Positions 23,286-29,305 of a stretch of 29,887 nt of DNA are shown in pieces. A program made the translations under genes and the position numbers. The notes below the pieces were generated by a model. That model was given only the letters and a program-made list of their open reading frames with translations, had not been told where the DNA came from and did no database searches. Every line of letters starts with the position of its first letter. The stretch's first letter is position 1. This stretch comes from Thermoleophilia bacterium (GTDB lineage Bacteria > Actinomycetota > Thermoleophilia > Gaiellales > SKUG01): positions 1 to 29,887 of the forward strand of contig JAGQUL010000144.1 in assembly GCA_020438525.1 (NCBI GenBank). The letters are read 5' to 3'.

Positions 23286-23298
23286 AGCGTGGTACGGT
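23270..23298 (+). promoter_or_regulatory. Promoter of the HTH regulator (TTGCGC-N17-TACGGT)
   Basis: The -35 TTGCGC (23270-23275), a 17-bp spacer and the -10 TACGGT (23293-23298) place transcription start near 23305, just before the two in-frame ATGs at 23309 and 23321. Confidence 0.6.
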
Positions 23299-23320
23299 GG
23301 TTTCGAACATGGAGGCGAGC

Positions 23321-23620
23321 ATGGCAACACACGGGTTCTTGGGTCCACTGCTTCACGAAGCACTCGAGCGTGAGCTCTCGGAACGAGGCATGAGCTTTCG
23401 CGACCTCGCTCGCGAACTGCAGGTGTCGCCTGCGATGTTCACTCGTATGTCGAACGGTGCTCGGCCGGACGTCGATGCGGCAATCTCGATGTGCGTCTGG
23501 CTGGGGCGCCCGGTCGAGGAGTTTGCGTACGACCGAGCAGCCGCCGACCGAGCGGCCGCTGCGGTTGCCGAATTCGCCGATGCCGAACCCGAGCGTGTGC
23601 GTGAGCCCCTCGGTCGCTGA
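23321..23620 (+). CDS. Small HTH (Cro/CI-type) transcriptional regulator
   Basis: 99 aa. Residues ~13-65 form an HTH_3/XRE domain: ALERELSERGMSFRDLARELQVSPAMFTRMSNGARPDV, with the turn in ARELQVS, the recognition helix SPAMFTRMSNG, and the closing helix of CVWLGRPVEEFAYD. A 25-residue Ala/Asp/Glu-rich tail follows. ATG 23321 is chosen because GGAGG (23311-23315) lies 5 nt before it; ATG 23309 is the alternative. The two 18-bp palindromes upstream are natural operator candidates. It could control itself and perhaps the preceding gene. A phage- or TA-type origin is possible, but no toxin partner is evident. Confidence 0.8.
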   Translation: MATHGFLGPLLHEALERELSERGMSFRDLARELQVSPAMFTRMSNGARPDVDAAISMCVWLGRPVEEFAYDRAAADRAAAAVAEFADAEPERVREPLGR

Positions 23621-23636
23621 TGCGCTCGTGACTCGG

Positions 23637-23642
23637 TAGTCT
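23637..23642 (+). promoter_or_regulatory. -10 hexamer TAGTCT for a leaderless start at 23650
   Basis: TAGTCT is followed by 7 nt (GTCGCGC) and ATG 23650, without any purine-rich ribosome site. Confidence 0.5.
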
Positions 23643-23649
23643 GTCGCGC

Positions 23650-23988
23650 ATGTCTACCGTGTACGAGGTCGAGGAGCTCGAGCAGGCGCTGCAGGACCTG
23701 CAGCTGGACGATCCGGCTCCCGAGAAGGAGCTGTGGTACGCCATCAACACCGATCCGTGGCCGTGCCCTGCGTGCGGCGACGAGTTCGAGTGGGTCACGG
23801 CGTGCCACCACGTGGTGATCGCCGAGACTCCCGATCCGCTGCTCGAGCACGCCGCGATCGCGAAGAAGGTCGGGCGCAATCCGCGGATCGTGAAGTACGA
23901 CGGTGGCCTGCCCACGATCACGCTCTACCAGTGGCGCGCGCTCGGGCGACCGGTGCACGGCGTGCGACGCGACCTGAGCCCGCAGTAG
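23650..23988 (+). CDS. Small Cys/His-containing protein
   Basis: 112 aa. An acidic, Leu/Glu-rich start (VYEVEELEQALQDLQLDD) precedes PWPCPACGDEFEWVTACHHV, which has a CPxCG knuckle plus Cys and two His, enough ligands for one zinc site. The C-terminal half (PRIVKYDGGLPTITLYQWRALGRPV) looks like a compact alpha/beta fold. No family recognised. The GH18 gene begins 2 nt after its stop, so they share a transcript. Confidence 0.65.
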   Translation: MSTVYEVEELEQALQDLQLDDPAPEKELWYAINTDPWPCPACGDEFEWVTACHHVVIAETPDPLLEHAAIAKKVGRNPRIVKYDGGLPTITLYQWRALGRPVHGVRRDLSPQ

Positions 23989-23990
23989 CG

Positions 23991-25088
23991 ATGGCGGATC
24001 GAACGAGCATTCACCACAGGGATGGGCGACGACGACGCGCGCTCGTGGTGGTCGTCGTCGCGCTTGCCGCATGGTGGAGCCTGTCGATCGGTGGCAGTTC
24101 GGCGTGGGGTGCAGGCGAGGGCACCGATTCGGGAGCCGTGTCGGCGCGCGAGCGCACGACGGTGTGGCTGCCGTACTGGGATCGGGCGGCCGGGATGCGA
24201 TCGCTGCGGGCGCACGCGGACCGGATCGGGCACCTGTCGCCGTTCTGGTACCAGCTGAGCGCGAACGGGCGGAAGATCGAGGCGCACGGTGCGGCCGGGG
24301 ACACCGACGTGCTCGAGCTGGCGCGGGCGAACGGGATCGAGGTCGTGCCGACGATCGCCAACGGCTGGGACCGCGCGCGGGGACGGCGGCTGCTGGCCAC
24401 GCCGGGGCGGCGCTTCCTGCACGCACGCGACCTGGTGAAGCTCGTGGTCGACAACGGCTACGACGGGCTCGATGTCGACTACGAGAACCTCGACCCGCGC
24501 GACCGGGCGCGCTTCACGGCGTTCCTGCGCGTGCTCGCGATGCGGATGCATGCGGCCGACAAGCGACTCACGATCGCGGTGCCCGCGTACACGAACTGGT
24601 TCGCGGAGTGGCGGTCGGCGTACGACCTGAAGGCGATCGGAGGGATCGTCGACGAGGTACGCGTGATGGCCTACGACCAGCACTGGTCGTGCGGCAAGGC
24701 CGGGCCGGTGGGCGCAGCCGACTGGGTGGAGCGCGTGGCAGACCATGCCGTGACGCGCGTCGATCCGAGCAAGCTCGTGCTCGGGATCCCGCTCTACTCG
24801 TACGACTGGCCGCTGCGGCGGAAGGGATGCGCGCGCAGCCATACGTGGACGGAGCTGCAGCGGCTGCGGCGACCTGCGCAGCGACGCGGCTGGTCGGCCA
24901 CCGCGCGCACGCCGTGGCTCGCCTACGGGCGCGGCAAGGCCCGGCGGATCGTGTGGTTCGAGAACGCGCTCTCCACCCGCGTGAAGGCACGGATCGCGGA
25001 CGAGCACGGGATGCGTGGCGTGGCGTTCTGGCGCCTCGGCGGCGAGGACCCCCGCACGTGGGACCTGCTCGCCGAACAGCTCTCCTGA
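23991..25088 (+). CDS. Exported glycoside hydrolase family 18 protein (spore-germination YaaH/SleL-like)
   Basis: 365 aa. Basic start (HHRDGRRRR), then a hydrophobic segment at 17-33 (signal peptide or anchor), then a GH18 TIM barrel. The catalytic DxxDxDxE motif is intact as DGLDVDYE (158-165) with acid E165. VRVMAYDQHWSCGKAGPVG matches the strand-6 MxYD motif (Y and D that orient the substrate N-acetyl), and the end GVAFWRLGGEDPRTWDLL is the strand-8 W motif. Architecture and length resemble the catalytic domain of YaaH/YdhD/SleL proteins, which cleave cell-wall peptidoglycan, but LysM repeats are absent. A wall-remodelling role outside the membrane is likely. The terminator at 25113-25144 follows. 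Confidence 0.85.
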   Translation: MADRTSIHHRDGRRRRALVVVVVALAAWWSLSIGGSSAWGAGEGTDSGAVSARERTTVWLPYWDRAAGMRSLRAHADRIGHLSPFWYQLSANGRKIEAHGAAGDTDVLELARANGIEVVPTIANGWDRARGRRLLATPGRRFLHARDLVKLVVDNGYDGLDVDYENLDPRDRARFTAFLRVLAMRMHAADKRLTIAVPAYTNWFAEWRSAYDLKAIGGIVDEVRVMAYDQHWSCGKAGPVGAADWVERVADHAVTRVDPSKLVLGIPLYSYDWPLRRKGCARSHTWTELQRLRRPAQRRGWSATARTPWLAYGRGKARRIVWFENALSTRVKARIADEHGMRGVAFWRLGGEDPRTWDLLAEQLS

Positions 25089-25112
25089 CGCGTGCCACAC
25101 ACATGGAAGAGG

Positions 25113-25144
25113 CGAAGCGGCCGGTCCGGGGACCAGCCGCTTCG
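25113..25144. terminator. Bidirectional hairpin shared by the GH18 gene and tRNA-Leu
   Basis: CGAAGCGGC (25113-25121) pairs with GCCGCTTCG (25136-25144), with inner GGTC/GGCC-type pairing around CGGG. It lies between two genes that converge: the GH18 stop is 24 bp to the left, and the tRNA 3' end is 3 bp to the right. Confidence 0.65.
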
Positions 25145-25147
25145 TGA

Positions 25148-25231
25148 TGCGGATGAGAGGACTTGAACCTCCACGGGCCGAAGCCCACGGCGACCTGAAC
25201 GCCGCGCGTCTACCAATTCCGCCACATCCGC
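25148..25231 (-). tRNA. tRNA-Leu (anticodon CAG)
   Basis: Read on the minus strand, the acceptor GCGGATG pairs with CATCCGC and is followed by discriminator A; CCA is not encoded. The anticodon loop TTCAGGT is closed by CGGCG/CGCCG, giving CAG. The long variable arm (TGGGCTTCGGCCCG) marks a class II tRNA, and the D arm carries TGGCGGAATTGGTAGAC, standard for leucine. The T arm is AGAGGACTTG on the plus strand, with loop TTCAAGT. Confidence 0.93.
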
Positions 25232-25241
25232 GAGATGCGAC

Positions 25242-25271
25242 GCCGGCGATTCCCCGCAGGACCTCGCCGGC
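25242..25271. repeat. Perfect 8-bp inverted repeat between tRNA-Leu and the next gene
   Basis: GCCGGCGA (25242-25249) and TCGCCGGC (25264-25271), 14 nt apart, lie just upstream of the TATCAT hexamer (25280-25285). The position suits an operator or an RNA hairpin. Confidence 0.4.
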
Positions 25272-25279
25272 ATGCTCCG

Positions 25280-25285
25280 TATCAT
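25280..25285 (+). promoter_or_regulatory. -10 hexamer TATCAT for a leaderless start at 25293
   Basis: TATCAT, 7 nt (ACACGCC), then GTG 25293. This decides for GTG 25293 over the in-frame ATG 25272, which would place the promoter inside the coding region. Confidence 0.55.
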
Positions 25286-25292
25286 ACACGCC

Positions 25293-25673
25293 GTGGATGC
25301 CCTCGTCACCGTGCACGTGATCGCTGCCGTCGCCCTCGTGGCGTCGGCGGTCATCGTCGGTGCGTGGGGGATCTGGCGGTCCCGCGTGATCGCCCGCCCG
25401 GTCTCGTCGCGAGAATCGCGCGCGTTTGCACAGGTGCTGCAACTGTCCCACACGCTCGTGCTGGCGACCGGCCTGCTCGGCATCGCATTGCTCGTCGAGG
25501 GCCATCGCGCCCACGACCCGCTGCACGCTCGCGTGTACGGACCGTTCATGGTCGTGGCGATCGTCGCGGCCTACGGATATCGCACCGACAACGCGCGGGC
25601 GAACGTGCGCGTATTCGCGATCGCAGGGCTCGTGATCGCGGCGCTCGGCGCGCGGGCGTTCTACACCGCGTGA
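25293..25673 (+). CDS. Small integral membrane protein, about four TM segments
   Basis: 126 aa from GTG 25293. Hydrophobic segments at ~4-26 (LVTVHVIAAVALVASAVIVGAW), ~49-66 (LVLATGLLGIALLVEG), ~78-94 (GPFMVVAIVAAYGY) and ~102-122. Histidines sit at or near segment ends (VTVHVI, SHTLVL, EGHRAH), which recalls small haem- or copper-associated membrane proteins, but no family signature is complete. The next membrane gene follows after 65 bp. Function unknown. Confidence 0.65.
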   Translation: MDALVTVHVIAAVALVASAVIVGAWGIWRSRVIARPVSSRESRAFAQVLQLSHTLVLATGLLGIALLVEGHRAHDPLHARVYGPFMVVAIVAAYGYRTDNARANVRVFAIAGLVIAALGARAFYTA

Positions 25674-25726
25674 TCGGAACCGGGCGCGTGCCCGCGATCC
25701 TGCGTGAACGAATGCGGGTGGGCGGG

Positions 25727-25732
25727 TAACGA
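25727..25732 (+). promoter_or_regulatory. -10-like TAACGA for a leaderless start at 25739
   Basis: TAACGA is followed by ACAGGC (6 nt) and ATG 25739. It matches TANNNT except for the last base; spacing is the same as at 1509 and 12217. Confidence 0.35.
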
Positions 25733-25738
25733 ACAGGC

Positions 25739-26122
25739 ATGTCCGATACGCAGCGCAATTTCCTGATCCTCGGGGCCCTCGCCCTGGCCGGCGTGATGTT
25801 CAGCGGGGCCTTCGGCACCGGTGCCGGAATTGCGTTCCTGCTCCTGAACGCGGCGTTCGCGGTGCTGATCGTGTGGTTCCTGATCACGCTCTACCAGCGC
25901 AACAGCGGCACGATCGCGCTGATGCCCGCCACGCCGCGCCTGGTGATGCAGGCGGCGAGCGCGGGCGTGCTCATCCTCGTGGTGACCGGCATGTTCCACC
26001 TGCCGTTCCTGCCGCCACCGTTCGGCTGGAGCGCCGACTACCCCGTCGTCTTCTGGGGGCTCCTGCTCGGCTGCGCGTTCGCCGTGTGGTGGGCGTGGCA
26101 GCAGCGCACGTCGCGCTGGTAG
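25739..26122 (+). CDS. Small integral membrane protein, three to four TM segments
   Basis: 127 aa. Hydrophobic segments ~7-25 (LILGALALAGVMFSGAFG), ~27-50 (GIAFLLLNAAFAVLIVWFLIT), ~70-86 (AASAGVLILVVTGMFHL) and ~100-119 (VVFWGLLLGCAFAVWWAW). The first two run together with Gly-rich junctions. No family recognised. It converges with the HemQ gene, with 18 bp between stops. Confidence 0.65.
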   Translation: MSDTQRNFLILGALALAGVMFSGAFGTGAGIAFLLLNAAFAVLIVWFLITLYQRNSGTIALMPATPRLVMQAASAGVLILVVTGMFHLPFLPPPFGWSADYPVVFWGLLLGCAFAVWWAWQQRTSRW

Positions 26123-26140
26123 CGCCGCCGCTGCGCGCAG

Positions 26141-26953
26141 TCAGTCGGCGAGCACCGCGGTGCGAACGCCGCCCAGCGAGTCGAGCGCCTCGCGCACGTC
26201 CATCCGGATGCACGTGAAGATCGGCGTGTCGCGCTCGGTGTAGGCCGACGCGCGCGACTCGCGCATCTCCATCATCAGGTCGACGAAGTCGTGCACCGAG
26301 TCGGTCTCGAACGCGGTCATGAACTCCTGGTCGTCCATGCCGAAGCTGAACGCCGTGTTGAGCTTCACGCCCGGGTAGCGTCGCCCGATCATCGCGTGCT
26401 CGCGCATCATGTCGCCGCGCTCCTGCTTGGGCAGCGAGTACCACGGGCGCTGCTTCACGAACGGATACACGATGAAGTACCTGCGGTCGCTCGGGGTGAC
26501 GTCGATCGGGCGCGGCTTGCGAAAGCCCGCCTGCTCGGCCGAGCGCGTGTACTGCGAGCCCTTGGTGATCGCGGTGTACTGGTATGCCGTCTCCAGGTAC
26601 GTGCCGAGCACGGTGCCGAGCATGTCGGTCTGCTGCTGCTGCAGCAGGTCCAGGTCGGGCGTGGCACGCCACGTCATGAGGTCCATGTCGGGGCGGATGC
26701 CCACGGTCGTGTAGGTGGTGAGCACCATCCGCTCGCCCCACGACTCGAGCAGCTCGGCGAGCTCGGCCTTGTGTGCTTCGCGCTCGGTCTCGGGCAGTCG
26801 TCGCCACTCCGGCGTGAGCTTGTAGCAGGACCAGCTCACGAAGTGGCGTGGTGCGTTCTGGCCTTCTTCGTGGAACCCGTGCGGGGTGCGAACCGGGTAG
26901 TCGCCGAACTCGGACTCGTCGATCGCGGGGGGAGTGGGAGGAGTGCTGCTCAT
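26141..26953 (-). CDS. hemQ: HemQ/chlorite-dismutase-family protein (coproheme decarboxylase type)
   Basis: 270 aa, including a 35-residue polar N-terminal extension. The second ferredoxin-like half carries the family hallmark: YPFVKQRPWYSLPKQERGDM followed by MREHAMIGRRYPG. H186 is the expected proximal haem ligand, and Y163 corresponds to the catalytic tyrosine of coproheme decarboxylases. FSFGMDDQEFMTAFE then matches the G-x-D-D-x-E block. In Gram-positive bacteria HemQ (ChdC) converts coproheme III to haem b, the last step of the coproporphyrin-dependent pathway. The distal Gln of the Firmicutes enzyme aligns with Leu198 by eye. ATG 26953 is 7 nt after the metallopeptidase stop, so the two genes share a transcript. 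Confidence 0.85.
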   Translation of the reverse strand: MSSTPPTPPAIDESEFGDYPVRTPHGFHEEGQNAPRHFVSWSCYKLTPEWRRLPETEREAHKAELAELLESWGERMVLTTYTTVGIRPDMDLMTWRATPDLDLLQQQQTDMLGTVLGTYLETAYQYTAITKGSQYTRSAEQAGFRKPRPIDVTPSDRRYFIVYPFVKQRPWYSLPKQERGDMMREHAMIGRRYPGVKLNTAFSFGMDDQEFMTAFETDSVHDFVDLMMEMRESRASAYTERDTPIFTCIRMDVREALDSLGGVRTAVLAD

Positions 26954-26960
26954 CGTGCGT

Positions 26961-28463
26961 TCATGCTGACAGATGCCGGACGAGATCGTCGAAGTCGTCG
27001 GGCGACGAGCCGATCTGTTCCGAGACCTGCTCGTTGCTCGGCAGCGAGCCCTGCACGAACAGCTCGCGCAGGAACGGCGCCGCGGCACCCGAGCAGAACC
27101 ACTCCTCGCCATGCTCGCGACGCAGCCACGCGAGCACCTGCTCGCTCGTGCGCCACGCACGCAGGTAGTCGGCGGCATAGAGCCCGCCGTCCATGTCGCT
27201 CGCGAACTGGCTGGTGGGATACGTCATCAGCGTGGCGGCCGACAGCCCCTGCGCGTAACGCGACGGGTTCGCGGGGTCGAGCGGGTTCGCCCAGAACTGC
27301 AGCTCGTAGGCAAGCTTCGCGCCATAGCGACGGAACAGCGATGCGTCGACGAACGACGTCTGCGCACAGACCTGCTCGGCCTGCTCACGCGACAGTCCGA
27401 AGTGGCGCTCGTGCCACAGCGGCTCGTGCGTGATCCGCTCGACCACGTACGAGTAGATCTCCGTGAGCGCGTTGTCGGGCGACACGTAGCGATGCTCGAA
27501 CGGCAGGTCTGCGCTCGTGAGCCCGAAGTGCAGCGCATGCCCCGCCTCGTGCAGGAACGCCTGGTAGTCGGTGATGCCGCCGGTCGGGCGCACGACCAGG
27601 TGCACCTCCTCGGGCACGCGCACCGGGATCACGCACGCGCGTGGATCCTTCTCCGGCCGGTCCTCCAGGTCCGGCAGGATCGTCGGCAGCTGCTCGAGGT
27701 CGAATCCAAGCTCGGCGACGGTGCGGTTGCACACGTCGACCATCCGCTCACGAGTGTAGACGTGGTCCCAGCCGTGCAGCGACCGCATGTACGCCGCGTG
27801 CGCGCGCGAGGGGCGCTCCACGTCGCGGTCGAGCAGCACCGGGAACAGCTCCGCCGCCTGCGACGCATACGCGTCCGCGGTGCGTGCCGCCACCTCGTCG
27901 ACCTGGCCCGAGAACCGAGCCACGTCGATGCCCATTCGCGCCGACGCGATGCCCACCTCGCCGTCGAGCCCGAACACCTGCGAGCGAAGCTCCTGCGAGC
28001 GCGCCTCCAGCTCCACGTCGCGCTGCGCGAACTCCTCGTCCGCGCCGCACAGCAGCTCGTAGAGCTGCTCGCGTCGATCGAAGTCCGGCTCGGCCGCGAT
28101 CGCTGCGCCGATCCCGTTGATCGACATCTCGGTACCGTCGAACGTCGTTCGCCACGCGAGCCGCTCGTTGTAGAGCTCCTGTGCGGCCTCGATCACCTCG
28201 GCTGCCGCAACCTGGTCGGCTGCCTCGAACCACAGGCGGTTCATTCGATCTCGCGACACGTCGTCGGTCGCCGCGTCGCGGGCCCGCCCGAGCGCCTCGA
28301 GCTGCTCGCTCGTGTACAGGTGCGCGTACTTCGCGTAGATGTCCGCGAACCGCGATTCCGACTGCAGTCCGACCACCACCTTGCGGCCATCGTCCATGGC
28401 CTCGATGTGGTGTTCCTGCAGCGCCTTGGCGAAATCGTCGGGGGAGAGCACGGTGGTTTCCAT
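26961..28463 (-). CDS. M3-like zinc metallopeptidase
   Basis: 500 aa from ATG 28463; the frame stays open to 28553 but TAGGGT lies 7 nt before this ATG. The gluzincin site is H305-E306-xx-H309 (FLHEAGHALHFG) with third ligand E335 (NALTEIYSY), 26 residues later, as in M3/oligoendopeptidase-type enzymes. An M3-like Tyr is in LAYELQF, and TYPTSQFASDMDGGLYAADYLRAW recalls the family's C-terminal Y...YAY-type block. No signal peptide: a cytoplasmic oligopeptidase or carboxypeptidase-like enzyme. It is somewhat shorter than typical M3 (600-700 aa), mainly in the N-terminal helical part. First gene of a two-gene operon with the HemQ homologue; the functional link is unclear. Confidence 0.8.
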   Translation of the reverse strand: METTVLSPDDFAKALQEHHIEAMDDGRKVVVGLQSESRFADIYAKYAHLYTSEQLEALGRARDAATDDVSRDRMNRLWFEAADQVAAAEVIEAAQELYNERLAWRTTFDGTEMSINGIGAAIAAEPDFDRREQLYELLCGADEEFAQRDVELEARSQELRSQVFGLDGEVGIASARMGIDVARFSGQVDEVAARTADAYASQAAELFPVLLDRDVERPSRAHAAYMRSLHGWDHVYTRERMVDVCNRTVAELGFDLEQLPTILPDLEDRPEKDPRACVIPVRVPEEVHLVVRPTGGITDYQAFLHEAGHALHFGLTSADLPFEHRYVSPDNALTEIYSYVVERITHEPLWHERHFGLSREQAEQVCAQTSFVDASLFRRYGAKLAYELQFWANPLDPANPSRYAQGLSAATLMTYPTSQFASDMDGGLYAADYLRAWRTSEQVLAWLRREHGEEWFCSGAAAPFLRELFVQGSLPSNEQVSEQIGSSPDDFDDLVRHLSA

Positions 28464-28470
28464 GCGCGGA

Positions 28471-28476
28471 ACCCTA
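28471..28476 (-). promoter_or_regulatory. -10 hexamer TAGGGT for a leaderless start at 28463
   Basis: Minus strand: TAGGGT (28476-28471), 7 nt (TCCGCGC), ATG 28463. It would drive the peptidase-HemQ operon. Confidence 0.5.
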
Positions 28477-28574
28477 CCGCTCGACGAGGCGTCCGGGCCA
28501 CGCCAGCATGCGGGATCGGGCGAATTGCAACGGGATTGCCACGATCTTGTCACAAACTCTTGACGATTTCCGGC

Positions 28575-28604
28575 TTGCCGTAGTCTACTTGCATCAGAGA
28601 CAGT
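28575..28604 (+). promoter_or_regulatory. Promoter of the TadE-like operon (TTGCCG-N18-GACAGT)
   Basis: TTGCCG (28575-28580), an 18-bp spacer and GACAGT (28599-28604) end 6 nt before GTG 28611, so the mRNA would be leaderless. An alternative pair upstream is TTGACG (28560-28565) with TAGTCT (28581-28586), though its 15-bp spacer is short. The region is visibly AT-richer than its surroundings. Confidence 0.4.
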
Positions 28605-28610
28605 GTTCTA

Positions 28611-28979
28611 GTGACCCGAGATCCATGCCCCCAGCATCCCCCCACATCTCGGAACTTGGGATCGACCCGCCCCGCGGAAGCGGCGCAGTCGACCATCGAG
28701 TTCATCGGCTCCCTGCCAGTGCTGCTGCTGGCGGCGACCTGCTGCGTGCAGGCGCTGCTGCTTGCGCTGGGGGTCGTCTTCGCGCAGTCGGCGGTCGGCC
28801 GTGCAGCGCAGGGGCAGGATCGAGCCGACGTGGTCGCGTCGGTTCCACCCGGCTGGCGAGCACACACACGGGTGCATCGGCAGGGACGACGGGTCGTGGT
28901 CACGGTGCAGGCACCCGCGCTGCTGCCGGGCACCGGACGCTGGTTGCAGGTATCAGCACGCAGCGAGGCTGCGACATGA
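28611..28979 (+). CDS. TadE-like pilus assembly/pseudopilin protein
   Basis: 122 aa. Residues ~22-55 carry the TadE signature: AEAAQSTIEFIGSLPVLLLA, then further hydrophobic residues (CVQALLLALGVVFAQSAVGRAA), i.e. a short polar leader, an acidic residue in the hydrophobic N-terminal helix (E30) and one membrane helix; the remainder is exported. TadE-type proteins are minor pseudopilins of Tad (Flp-type) pili, processed by a prepilin peptidase. GTG 28611 is the only start before the leader; GACAGT sits 6 nt before it. The stop overlaps the next start as ATGA. Confidence 0.7.
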   Translation: MTRDPCPQHPPTSRNLGSTRPAEAAQSTIEFIGSLPVLLLAATCCVQALLLALGVVFAQSAVGRAAQGQDRADVVASVPPGWRAHTRVHRQGRRVVVTVQAPALLPGTGRWLQVSARSEAAT

Positions 28980-29305
28980 GCCGCGAGCGCGCACAGGCGC
29001 TCGTCGAAGCCGTGGTGGCGGTCCCCGCATGCATCGCGTGTGCACTCGGCATCGTCGATGCCGGGCTGCTCGTACGTGACCGGATCGCGCTGGCCCAGGC
29101 CGCCGATCGCGCGGCGATCGCGCACCTCGATGGTCGCGACGAGGCCGCGGCCGCACGCGCCGCGCTGCCCGAGTCCCTGCAGCACCACATGGAAGTTCAG
29201 GTCCGCGACGACGAAGTGGTCGTCGTCGCACGGGCTGAATCGCACCTCGCCGAGCTCGTCGGCCATCCGATCGAGATGCGATCGAGCGTGGAGGTGGCGC
29301 GATGA
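28976..29305 (+). CDS. TadE/TadG-like protein
   Basis: 109 aa, again with the leader pattern: MSRERAQALVEAVVAVPACIA, a conserved Glu (E11) within the hydrophobic helix, then GIVDAGLLVRDRIALAQAADRAA, as in TadE/TadG N termini. The exported part (about 60 residues) is short. ATG overlaps the previous stop, and its own stop overlaps the next ATG in the same way, so three proteins are translationally coupled. Confidence 0.7.
   Translation: MSRERAQALVEAVVAVPACIACALGIVDAGLLVRDRIALAQAADRAAIAHLDGRDEAAAARAALPESLQHHMEVQVRDDEVVVVARAESHLAELVGHPIEMRSSVEVAR

Noticed and set aside
24071..25147. Second plus-strand frame across the GH18 gene
   Set aside because: Arg/Ala-rich shadow; all GH18 motifs are in the 23991-25088 frame.
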